Shown here: piece by piece, positions 8,500 to 15,059 of the stretch
How the letters are laid out: every line of letters starts with the position of its first letter
How positions within the stretch are numbered: the stretch's first letter is position 1
NCBI RefSeq assembly: GCF_003589925.1
Contig: NZ_CP032382.1
Span: 8,060,001-8,124,000, forward strand
Origin: Chryseolinea soli
Lineage (GTDB): Bacteria; Bacteroidota; Bacteroidia; Cytophagales; Cyclobacteriaceae
DNA: 64,000 nt
Reading direction: 5' to 3'
Translations under genes and position numbers: made by a program
The notes under the pieces: model-generated
Told to the model about the DNA's origin: nothing
Database searches by the model: none
The model's input: the letters and a program-made list of their open reading frames with translations, nothing else

Positions 8500-9141
8500 T
8501 CAGGGTTCGTTCCGCTGACTTCCGTAGGGTGATTTGTAGTGGCTTTGCCACTCGTTCCATTTTTCGGTTTTGTAATGGCCTTCGCCAATGAACTGGGCCA
8601 TCATGTGAAATTCAGGTGCCTTTCTGTAGCCCGGCAGTGGTTGCAGCATATCAAAATTCTCGTTCAGAAAAACCACCGTCGGATAGCTGAGTTGATTGTT
8701 CAGCAAAGCTGCCGCCAATTGGTGATAGCCCCGGTCGCCGCTGGGCACAAATTTGAATACATGTCCTTTGAACTTTACATCGGCCGTTTGCTCGGCGTTG
8801 AACTTCACCGGGTAGAACTTGTCGTTCAGTAGTTTAGCCACCACCGGGTCGTTAAAAGTTTCCCGGTCCATCACCTTGCACCAGCCACACCAGTCGGTGT
8901 AGACGTCGATAAATATCGGCCTTTTCTCAGCATCGGCTTTCTTTACGGCCTCGTCAAGGGTCATCCAATTTACATCCACTTTCGTTGCATCCACTTTCGC
9001 CACCGTGCTTTCCTCCTTGTCAGGGGCTTTGCTCACGGAGCCAGGAGCTTGCTGGGGTGCTTGGCTGGTGGTGATCAGACCTTGATTGGGCTTACACGCC
9101 CCCAGGCCAATAGCAGCGATCAATACAATTATTCTTTTCAT
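8500..9141 (-). CDS. Thioredoxin-fold lipoprotein
   Basis: A 213-residue protein. The start at 9141 gives a lipoprotein signal (MKRIIVLIAAIGLGAC, lipobox Cys16); the longer frame adds eight residues without a signal. After a Pro/Ser/Lys-rich linker (20-55) comes a thioredoxin domain with WCGWC at residues 84-88, active Cys85 and Cys88, and the helix KVMDRETFNDPVVAKLLND typical of the DsbD-gamma/DUF255-like group. The cis-Pro strand is seen in LSYPTVVFLNE. Probably a periplasm-facing disulfide reductase. A -7 box at 9171-9178 serves it. Confidence 0.88.
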   Translation of the reverse strand: MKRIIVLIAAIGLGACKPNQGLITTSQAPQQAPGSVSKAPDKEESTVAKVDATKVDVNWMTLDEAVKKADAEKRPIFIDVYTDWCGWCKVMDRETFNDPVVAKLLNDKFYPVKFNAEQTADVKFKGHVFKFVPSGDRGYHQLAAALLNNQLSYPTVVFLNENFDMLQPLPGYRKAPEFHMMAQFIGEGHYKTEKWNEWQSHYKSPYGSQRNEP

Positions 9142-9170
9142 AACCTGTAATAAAGCTAATCCCAAAACAA

Positions 9171-9178
9171 CAAATCTA
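9171..9178 (-). promoter_or_regulatory. -7 box for the thioredoxin lipoprotein gene
   Basis: On the minus strand this reads TAGATTTG, fitting TAnnTTTG, about 30 bp before the ATG at 9141. This also argues that the start is 9141 and not the upstream in-frame ATG at 9165, which would lie almost at the transcript start. Confidence 0.6.
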
Positions 9179-9277
9179 AAGAGAAAAGGTCGGAGATGTC
9201 CTTTTAATAATTTCCGGACTCGCCGAGTAACCTCTGTTCCGCAGTGCAGTATCTACTGTACGAATCAACAAGATCCA

Positions 9278-9553
9278 ATGTCCACATATGAACGCTATAT
9301 CGCCCTCTACCACAAAAATAAGGCCCTAAACGGCTTTTTCAGGGCTGGCATGGCATTGGCAAAGTCGAAAAACGTGAACAGAAGATTTACCTATAAAGAG
9401 CTCTCCATCATCCTGGGCATCCTGGTGGCCGTCATCGTGGTCCTGGTGCTCACGGTGCCCGTTCTGCCGGCCCACGCGCTGGGACTCTCCCTGCCGGAAA
9501 AACCCGCTCTTGGTCAGGCCATCCTCCGGGTGGTTTTGGATACCCTGTTCTAG
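9278..9553 (+). CDS. Small membrane protein, unknown function (91 aa)
   Basis: The start at 9278 (MSTYERYIALYHKN) is chosen because the longer frame has no protein-like character. A basic N-terminal half (residues 1-40, with KNKALNGFFRAGMALAKSKNVNRR) precedes one hydrophobic helix at about 42-62 and a short C-terminal tail (LPEKPALGQAILRVVLDTLF). I do not recognise a family. Its stop codon shares the palindrome CTAG at 9550-9553 with the stop of the convergent gene. Confidence 0.55.
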   Translation: MSTYERYIALYHKNKALNGFFRAGMALAKSKNVNRRFTYKELSIILGILVAVIVVLVLTVPVLPAHALGLSLPEKPALGQAILRVVLDTLF

Positions 9554-10122
9554 CGCTTGCGGGGCGCCCCCTTCAGATCAAAATAATACGTGTTGATGTT
9601 GAAAACCAGCGAGAACCGGTTGCGGGAAATGCTGGTGATGCGCTCGTCTGAGATGGGGATGGAATAGCCGTAAAAGAGGTCGGCAAATCCCAGTATCGAA
9701 AGGCCCACCTTGGGGGTGGCCACCCAGGCTTTGCGGTTGGCTCCCTCGGCATTGTAGTTGTGGTCCATGAAGTAGGTCACATCGAAAGCCGCGCCGAGCA
9801 ACCCTGCGGTAAACTCATATCCCAGTTTAGGGCCTACGAGCACATTGCTTTGCTTGATAAAAAGATCCACCGTGCAATACGGGCCTTTGGAAATCAACGT
9901 GAGGGGATGCCGATAGATGGTATGCCACTGAATCCCCATCTCGACAAAAAGCCTGTCTTGAACGCCCACCCCTAACTTAGGAATGATGAGGGGCTTGGTC
10001 CAAAATTCTGTGAACGGACGGTTGGTGCCAACGGAGTCACTGGGTTGGGCAAACGCATTGCCGGCGCTGAGAAAACAGACGCAAAAAAATATGTACAACC
10101 CATATTTACTCCCGGTAAGCAT
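9550..10122 (-). CDS. Predicted outer-membrane beta-barrel protein
   Basis: A 190-residue protein with a signal peptide at 1-26 (ending AFAQ) and then alternating hydrophobic and polar strands rich in Gly, Tyr and Phe (KLGVGVQDRLFVEMGIQWHTIY, VLVGPKLGYEFTAGLLGAAF without a break between them, FSLVFNINTYYFDLKG near the end). This is the pattern of a small beta-barrel of eight or so strands. No close family is recognised. It overlaps the upstream cysteine-cluster gene by 17 bp on the same strand and therefore belongs to its operon. Confidence 0.6.
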   Translation of the reverse strand: MLTGSKYGLYIFFCVCFLSAGNAFAQPSDSVGTNRPFTEFWTKPLIIPKLGVGVQDRLFVEMGIQWHTIYRHPLTLISKGPYCTVDLFIKQSNVLVGPKLGYEFTAGLLGAAFDVTYFMDHNYNAEGANRKAWVATPKVGLSILGFADLFYGYSIPISDERITSISRNRFSLVFNINTYYFDLKGAPRKR

Positions 10123-10675
10123 AGTAATGCAATATAACCTCTATTGCGCGCTTTATGGCCTCGTTGATAGGGAAAAATTCGCGCGTCAGCTCGAAATCAA
10201 TGGCGTGTAACTGCATGTAGAATTGATTCATCACCGGCACAGGTTTCTCCTCTACAATTTGCGCCGCAGCGGCTTCGAATTGCTGTTGTTGTTCGGTCTT
10301 GATGATCTGGCACGTCACCAGCTCTTTCGTGCCGTATTTGTTGGTGCGCGCCGAGTAGCCGAAGAGACGGCAGATCAAACCGCGGTGTTTATACTCGCTG
10401 CACAAGCCGGCACCGGGTTGGGTTGGGTTAAGGATGTGACAGATGGCCGAATCGGACGATTTGATCTTCTCCAGCCATTCGAAGGCCAGGTTCTGCGTGT
10501 AGAGATAATGGGCGAAGGGAAGAAATTCCAGGATGGTGGCTTCGATGTCCGGTTTGAAACAACATTTGCCACAACCCCAGGCGCAGTGCAATCCCGACCA
10601 GGACTGAAACGTTGAAATTTCCCGGTCAAGGTTTTCGAAGACCTCTTCAACCGCCCGCACTTTTTCTAGCAACAT
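10106..10675 (-). CDS. YkgJ-family cysteine cluster protein
   Basis: A 189-residue protein of the YkgJ (CxxxCxxCC) family. Cys31, Cys35, Cys38 and Cys39 form the N-terminal cluster (HCAWGCGKCC), and two more Cys lie in AGLCSEYKHRGLICRLFGY, the usual second half. The family is thought to bind zinc or an iron-sulfur centre; its role is unsettled. A TACCTTTG box ends only 4 bp before the ATG, so the transcript may be leaderless. There is no other Met near the start, which supports this start. Confidence 0.85.
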   Translation of the reverse strand: MLLEKVRAVEEVFENLDREISTFQSWSGLHCAWGCGKCCFKPDIEATILEFLPFAHYLYTQNLAFEWLEKIKSSDSAICHILNPTQPGAGLCSEYKHRGLICRLFGYSARTNKYGTKELVTCQIIKTEQQQQFEAAAAQIVEEKPVPVMNQFYMQLHAIDFELTREFFPINEAIKRAIEVILHYYAYRE

Positions 10676-10679
10676 GCTG

Positions 10680-10687
10680 CAAAGGTA
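10680..10687 (-). promoter_or_regulatory. -7 box directly abutting the YkgJ start codon
   Basis: On the minus strand TACCTTTG is followed by CAGC and then the ATG at 10675. With the usual spacing the transcript would begin at, or one base before, the start codon. Confidence 0.6.
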
Positions 10688-10711
10688 GCAATAGAATCTA
10701 AACCTTGGGGA

Positions 10712-11188
10712 TTAGGCGTGTCGCATGAACTTGTCCAACGCTTTGCGGGCGGTGGCGCGCACTTCATTTCTCACCACAGGGGTCCATCCCAGGAACAGCC
10801 CGGGTGCGCCGAGAGCCTGCCGCGACCAGCGCCAGAAGTCGAACGTGTCGCGGTGCCTCACGATCCGGCCATCCCTGAATTCAAAGGCCGCCCGAATCCG
10901 GTTGTGCACGCGGCGGCCGGTGCGCGAAAAGGTGTAGACCGCCTCCCAGCGGCAGGTGCCTTTGGATTGGTCTGCTTCTATTTCGCTGAACGTTACTTCC
11001 AGATCTTTTGCCGACGTGATCAGCATTTCCCACATGGCCTTCACCTCCGCACTGCTGAGGTTTTGAAACACGGGGTCGCTAAACGTCGCCTCCGGATGAT
11101 AGAGCTCCTGCATGGTAACGTAGTCCTTGTTTTGGAAGGCGGCATAAAACTGGCGGATGCATTGTTCGTTTCCTGGCATAGCGAACAA
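10712..11188 (-). CDS. SnoaL/NTF2-like protein
   Basis: A 158-residue soluble protein of the NTF2-like superfamily. It opens with the typical helix NEQCIRQFYAAFQNKDYVTMQELY, then YHPEATFSDPVF, and closes with the strand pair IRAAFEFRDGRIVRHRDTFDFWRW, which is the SnoaL_2 hallmark. Start at 11188 gives MFAMPGNEQ; the second Met (MPGNEQ) is equally possible. Members act as isomerases, hydrolases or ligand-binding proteins; nothing here fixes the substrate. It lies on the same strand as the GyrI-like gene and the micro-ORF upstream. Confidence 0.85.
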   Translation of the reverse strand: MFAMPGNEQCIRQFYAAFQNKDYVTMQELYHPEATFSDPVFQNLSSAEVKAMWEMLITSAKDLEVTFSEIEADQSKGTCRWEAVYTFSRTGRRVHNRIRAAFEFRDGRIVRHRDTFDFWRWSRQALGAPGLFLGWTPVVRNEVRATARKALDKFMRHA

Positions 11189-11238
11189 GGTAACGATTTG
11201 CCTGCGGGATTCCGTCTGCCGCCAGGAAAATCGTTATC

Positions 11239-11319
11239 CTAACGCCAGGCGGAAAAGGCCACCAGCATACCCACTACACCCACCAGGATGCCGATAACGA
11301 TGAGCACGATTCTTTTCAT
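11239..11319 (-). CDS. Candidate micro-protein (26 aa, one membrane helix)
   Basis: An ATG-initiated frame encoding MKRIVLIVIGILVGVVGML followed by VAFSAWR and a stop. It is essentially one basic-tipped hydrophobic helix. It begins 7 bp after the stop of the GyrI-like gene on the same strand, spacing that fits a translated operon member. The sequence resembles the N-terminal anchor seen on many SRPBCC-type proteins, so it may instead be a remnant of one. No independent promoter is seen. Confidence 0.45.
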   Translation of the reverse strand: MKRIVLIVIGILVGVVGMLVAFSAWR

Positions 11320-11326
11320 GATTTCC

Positions 11327-11779
11327 TTAGACAATACCCATTTGAATTTCGGTGACATTGGAAGTCTGATCGGTGAAGTCGACATTGGTATAGATCTCAC
11401 GGTTCATGGCAAGCGGTTCCAGCTTGTTGGCAAAAATGAAAGCCACCATTTCTTCATAGGCCTGTGGCATCGATGTCCAGCTGCCTTCGTGCACGGTGGA
11501 AACACATTTGAACGGTTCGGTGCGTTTGAAATGAAAGGTGCCGTCGTATTCTTGCGGCGCGGTGGCAACCGGCAAGGCCACTTCCAATGTGAAGGGTTTT
11601 GTTTCGTCGCCGGTGAACCCGAAATAATGCCAGTGAATGGGTCCGGTGATGTCGAGCTTGTTTTGCACGGCTTCACGGAAAAGCTCCTGCCCCACCGGCA
11701 AGTAGTTGATGAGGTCCTTGAGTTGCGTGACGGTCCTGAAAAAGAGGAACGTGATGGGTTTTACTTCCTTGATTTGCAT
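11327..11779 (-). CDS. GyrI-like effector-binding domain protein
   Basis: A 150-residue stand-alone GyrI-like/SOUL-type domain. It starts with the strand MQIKEVKPITFLFFRTVTQL, has the central PIHWHYFGF strand and FTLEVALPVA, the CVSTVHEGSWTSMPQAYEEM segment, and ends REIYTNVDFTDQTSNVTEIQMGI, the classic C-terminal strand of the family. These domains bind small hydrophobic or cationic molecules, alone or behind AraC/MerR DNA-binding domains; here there is no DNA-binding part. Probably a small-molecule binding or hydrolase-like protein. Confidence 0.82.
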   Translation of the reverse strand: MQIKEVKPITFLFFRTVTQLKDLINYLPVGQELFREAVQNKLDITGPIHWHYFGFTGDETKPFTLEVALPVATAPQEYDGTFHFKRTEPFKCVSTVHEGSWTSMPQAYEEMVAFIFANKLEPLAMNREIYTNVDFTDQTSNVTEIQMGIV

Positions 11780-11849
11780 AAAGATCCTTTTTTTATGCTA
11801 ATCACGTACCCAGGGCTGACAGCCCTATGTCAACAGGAATCAGAAAATT

Positions 11850-12716
11850 TTAACTTATTTTTTTTGCAAAGGTGGCTTTGCGGACATCTTCCTCCTCCAA
11901 GCGCACCAATTCCTTTAACAGGCCCATCGAAACAGCACCGGGTTTGCCATCGCCAATCACCTGATCATCAATCTGTACGATGGGTACGATGCGTTTGGTG
12001 GTGCTGGTGAGGAAGGCTTCTTTGGCGTCGTAGGCATCTTGCAACGAAACGTCGCCTTCGCGGATGGTGTAGGTTGACAGGCTCAGGATGTTTTTACGCG
12101 TAACGCCACGCAAAACATTTCCGGCCGCCGTCCAAACGCTGTTGTCTTTTTTCACGATAAAGAAATTCGAACGCGGCAACTCCGAAACCAAACCGGCGCT
12201 TTGATACAGCACATCAATGGCATTCTGTTGGATAATCTTTTCCGTGAGCCAGATGCCCATGGAATAGTTGATGGTTTTGACACCCGGAATGTCGCGCACA
12301 TAGTGGTGTGTGATGATCTTCACGCCTTTTTCAATTTGTGACGGCGGTGGCAAGGTCAGCGTGTGCTGGGTTAGGATGAGGTTGGGGGTCACGATCGCAT
12401 AGCCGTCCGGCGAATAGCCGCCGGTGAGCAACATCTTTATGCCGGAAGAAGGCAGGTTGTTCTTTTCGATCAGCGCGTAAACGATGTCGGTCAGTTGCGC
12501 GCGATCGTAAGGCACCTTCAGCCGCATGATCTCCGCCGAAGCATAGAACCGGTCGAGGTAGTCGGGAAGGAAAAAGGGATGGCCGTTTTCGATCTTGAAA
12601 AAATCAAAGATGCCATAGCCGCGCTGAATGGCGAGGTCGCTCACGTGGACCAGTGCTTTCTCTTGCGGCACGATGGCATCGCGAAAAAAAACATAAAGGG
12701 GTGTTGCCGCTGTCAT
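11850..12716 (-). CDS. Class IV PLP aminotransferase (branched-chain/D-amino acid type)
   Basis: A 288-residue fold-type IV enzyme. The PLP lysine is Lys147 in GVKTINYSMGIW, where relatives have KTxNYLxxL; ALVHVSDLAIQRGYGIFDFF at 21-40 is the usual N-terminal signature, LPRSNFFIVK and LRGVTRKNIL are the conserved downstream segments. Such enzymes transaminate branched-chain or D-amino acids or eliminate 4-amino-4-deoxychorismate; the sequence does not decide between these. The gene is alone between a terminator upstream and the GyrI-like gene downstream. Confidence 0.88.
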   Translation of the reverse strand: MTAATPLYVFFRDAIVPQEKALVHVSDLAIQRGYGIFDFFKIENGHPFFLPDYLDRFYASAEIMRLKVPYDRAQLTDIVYALIEKNNLPSSGIKMLLTGGYSPDGYAIVTPNLILTQHTLTLPPPSQIEKGVKIITHHYVRDIPGVKTINYSMGIWLTEKIIQQNAIDVLYQSAGLVSELPRSNFFIVKKDNSVWTAAGNVLRGVTRKNILSLSTYTIREGDVSLQDAYDAKEAFLTSTTKRIVPIVQIDDQVIGDGKPGAVSMGLLKELVRLEEEDVRKATFAKKIS

Positions 12717-12753
12717 GATGGCGCGAAAGATCGAAAGAATTCATACAAAAAAG

Positions 12754-12790
12754 AAAGCTGCGGCGAAAGATAAACTCCGCCGCAGCTTTT
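12754..12790 (-). terminator. Terminator after the DoxX gene
   Basis: A perfect 12-bp stem, AAAGCTGCGGCG (12754-12765) with CGCCGCAGCTTT (12778-12789), and a 12-nt loop. On the minus strand it is followed by a T-rich run (TCTTTTTT), so it ends the DoxX transcript at 12810. Confidence 0.85.
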
Positions 12791-12809
12791 CCGATCTATA
12801 GAGAAGGCC

Positions 12810-13217
12810 TTATATACTTGCCGTTGCTTTCGGCGAGAACAAAGGCTTGTAGTAGTCGCGATACGACCAGGCCAGGTACAGGTTCAAGGCCAGGATCACG
12901 ACGGCCATCACCACGTTGTCGGTGAGGAATGCATGGAACAACAAGATGTGGATGCTGATCGGCGCCAGGATCACCAGGGCCAGCGGCACGAACACACCCG
13001 CCAGTAACAAGATACCCACCACCACTTCCAAACCTTTCAGAAAAGGAAAGAAGTAGCCGGATTGAAACAATGCGCCGGCAAAGCTATCGGCCGGTCCACC
13101 TGCCGAAGGAGGTGTGGGCAGAAAGTGCAGGAAGAAATTCAGTCCGAAGACAAAGTAGATCAGCCCGAGTACAATGCGCGCACTCACGACGCCGATGGAT
13201 TTGATTTTTGTTGACAT
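12810..13217 (-). CDS. DoxX-family membrane protein
   Basis: A 135-residue integral membrane protein with four predicted helices (about 8-30, 52-72, 76-96 and 100-120). The first helix region SARIVLGLIYFVFGLNFFLHF and the helix FLKGLEVVVGILLLAGVFVPLA are the DoxX pattern. DoxX proteins are linked to thiol and redox stress in several bacteria. It lies 49 bp downstream of the OYE gene on the same strand and before a strong terminator, so it is probably the last gene of an OYE-DoxX operon. Confidence 0.85.
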   Translation of the reverse strand: MSTKIKSIGVVSARIVLGLIYFVFGLNFFLHFLPTPPSAGGPADSFAGALFQSGYFFPFLKGLEVVVGILLLAGVFVPLALVILAPISIHILLFHAFLTDNVVMAVVILALNLYLAWSYRDYYKPLFSPKATASI

Positions 13218-13266
13218 AATTTTTTTAGATTTTAGATTATTGTTCAGAATAAAGTTTTACAGGTGT

Positions 13267-14373
13267 TCAGGCGCTCACCGTTTCGTCTGCAAACACCGGG
13301 TAGTCGATAAGACCTTTTGCCCCCGGGGTGTAGAAGGTGCTGAAGTCCAGCATGAGGTTGAGCGGGAAATTTTTACGGAAGCGATCCACGAGATCGGGGT
13401 TGTTGATGAAGGGCTTGCCAAAAGCCACCAGGTCGCCGTGACCGGCGTCGAGGTCTTCGTTGGCGCGGGCCAGCGTGTAGCCACCGGAAAGAATCAGCGT
13501 GTTGTTGAACCGTTCGCGGATTCCTTTCTTGATGGCTTGGGGCACTTCGGGAGCACCCCCTCCGCTGTGATCCACCAGGTGGATATACACCAAGCCCAGC
13601 TTGTTCAGTTGTTCGGCGAGATGATGATAGGTTGCTGTGATCTCATCGTAGTGCGGCATGTCGTTGAAGACACCATAAGGCGAAAGACGAATGCCCGTGC
13701 GGTCTTTACCGATCGCGTTGCTCACGGCTTCGGCCACTTCCAACACAAAGCGCGTGCGGTTCTCTACGCTGCCACCATATTCATCGGTGCGTTGGTTGGA
13801 AAAGGGCGAGAGAAATTGTTCCAATAAATAGCCGTTCGCACCATGCAACTCCACGCCATCGAAACCCGCGGCGATAGCATTTTGTGCGGCCTTTACATAT
13901 TCTGCTTTTGTCGATGCGATCAGGTCGGCACTCATGGCCTCGGGGGTCGGGTGTTCCAGCATGTCGCCGCTTTTATCGGTCCACATTTTGCCACTGGCTA
14001 CGATGGCCGAGGGGCCAATCAGTTTTGCGGCGGCCGGAAGATTGTGGGGGTGACCGATGCGGCCTGCGTGCATGAGTTGCATAAAGATCTTGCCACCTTT
14101 TTTATGTACCGCTTCTGCTACAGGCTTCCAGGCTTGCGTTTGCTCGTCAGAGAAGATGCCCGGGATGCGTGCATATCCCAACCCATGCGGCGACGGCGAG
14201 ACGCCTTCCGTGATGATCAACCCCGCCGAAGCGCGTTGGCCATAGTAGTCGGCGATCAGGTTGTTGGGGAGGTTATTGATAGCACGGGAGCGCGTCATGG
14301 GCGACATCACGATTCTGCTGGTCAATGTATGGGCGCCAAGGGCGTAGGGTGTTAGAGCGGTTGATGTACTCAT
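13267..14373 (-). CDS. Old Yellow Enzyme (alkene reductase, NemA-like)
   Basis: A 368-residue FMN TIM-barrel enzyme. SPMTRSRA at 24-31, the substrate-binding pair His177 and Asn180 in VELHGANGYL, and Tyr182 are all in place, as is FGKPFINNPDL near the C-terminus for FMN phosphate binding. OYEs reduce the double bond of enals, quinone-like and nitro compounds with NADPH. The gene lies between an ArsR-type regulator and DoxX, all on the minus strand, which suggests an electrophile-detoxification unit. A palindrome and a duplicated 36-bp element precede it. Confidence 0.93.
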   Translation of the reverse strand: MSTSTALTPYALGAHTLTSRIVMSPMTRSRAINNLPNNLIADYYGQRASAGLIITEGVSPSPHGLGYARIPGIFSDEQTQAWKPVAEAVHKKGGKIFMQLMHAGRIGHPHNLPAAAKLIGPSAIVASGKMWTDKSGDMLEHPTPEAMSADLIASTKAEYVKAAQNAIAAGFDGVELHGANGYLLEQFLSPFSNQRTDEYGGSVENRTRFVLEVAEAVSNAIGKDRTGIRLSPYGVFNDMPHYDEITATYHHLAEQLNKLGLVYIHLVDHSGGGAPEVPQAIKKGIRERFNNTLILSGGYTLARANEDLDAGHGDLVAFGKPFINNPDLVDRFRKNFPLNLMLDFSTFYTPGAKGLIDYPVFADETVSA

Positions 14374-14390
14374 AATTTCTTAGTTTAATA

Positions 14391-14519
14391 CATTTAAATG
14401 TTTCGATGTGTTATTTCAAAAAAAAGCCCGGTGGAGGCTTCTGATCCTATAAATGCGCTGGGGAACAAAAAGGTTCATCGACTCATTTAAATTTTTCGAT
14501 CTATTTTTTCAAAAAAAAG
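14391..14519. repeat. Duplicated 36-bp element between arsR-type gene and OYE gene
   Basis: CATTTAAATGTTTCGATG... at 14391-14426 and CATTTAAATTTTTCGATC... at 14484-14519 match at 32 of 36 positions, 93 bp apart in the same orientation, each ending in C and eight A. The first copy contains the perfect 12-bp palindrome ACATTTAAATGT (14390-14401), a size and AT-richness that suit an ArsR-family operator, directly upstream of the OYE start. Confidence 0.7.
14418..14440 (-). terminator. Short hairpin with T run after the ArsR-type gene
   Basis: On the minus strand AAGCC and GGCTT form a 5-bp stem around a 7-nt loop, followed by a run of eight T. It would end transcription of the regulator, giving the OYE gene its own promoter downstream. 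The stem is short, so this is a weaker call than the other terminators. Confidence 0.5.
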
Positions 14520-14521
14520 GA

Positions 14522-14806
14522 TCAGCTTGATTTCAACGCGTTTACGGCATTGGTATACTCTTTTACCAATTGCTCGTTCAGGTTGTATTTGTGATGTCTC
14601 CCCTCTTTTTCGGCTTCGATGAGGCCGGCTTCCACCAATATTTTGATGTGATGGCTAATGGAGGGCTGTGTGAGGTCGATAACGTCCTGTATTTCGGAAC
14701 ATTGACCGCAACCACCTTTTTTAGAGATGTGTTGCAGGATTTTCAGGCGATTGGAATCGCCCAAAGCCTTCGAGATTTTCTCTACTTGTTTCCAGTTCAG
14801 TGCCAT
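14522..14806 (-). CDS. ArsR-family transcriptional regulator with a CxxC pair
   Basis: A 94-residue winged-helix regulator (start at the Met of MALNWKQVEK; an upstream in-frame Met adds two residues). The recognition helix region is LTQPSISHHIKILVEAGLI (45-63) followed by the wing EKEGRHHKYNL. Cys33 and Cys36 (GGCGQC) lie in the loop between helices 2 and 3, in the usual place for thiol or metal sensing, but the ELCVCDL-type arsenic site is absent. Regulation of the downstream OYE-DoxX genes in response to electrophiles is inferred from context. Confidence 0.88.
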   Translation of the reverse strand: MALNWKQVEKISKALGDSNRLKILQHISKKGGCGQCSEIQDVIDLTQPSISHHIKILVEAGLIEAEKEGRHHKYNLNEQLVKEYTNAVNALKSS

Positions 14807-15059
14807 GATCATGTATAGATCAATGTAAATATATTAATCTGAGCTAATTACACAAAGGCCCTTAAAAAAGTTTCCGGGTTTGCGGTACAGGGCTTGCAGC
14901 CGTTGGCGATGAAACCATTAGAAACAAGCGACAAAAAGAAGCGCATCATGCCGATCACGCACATACAATTTTGTCCATCGCTCTCTTCCCGGATGATTCT
15001 ATTGACTTTGAACCAGAAGGTTCGCAAAAGAAGTGCCGATTTCCATCGCCGCAAAAAAA

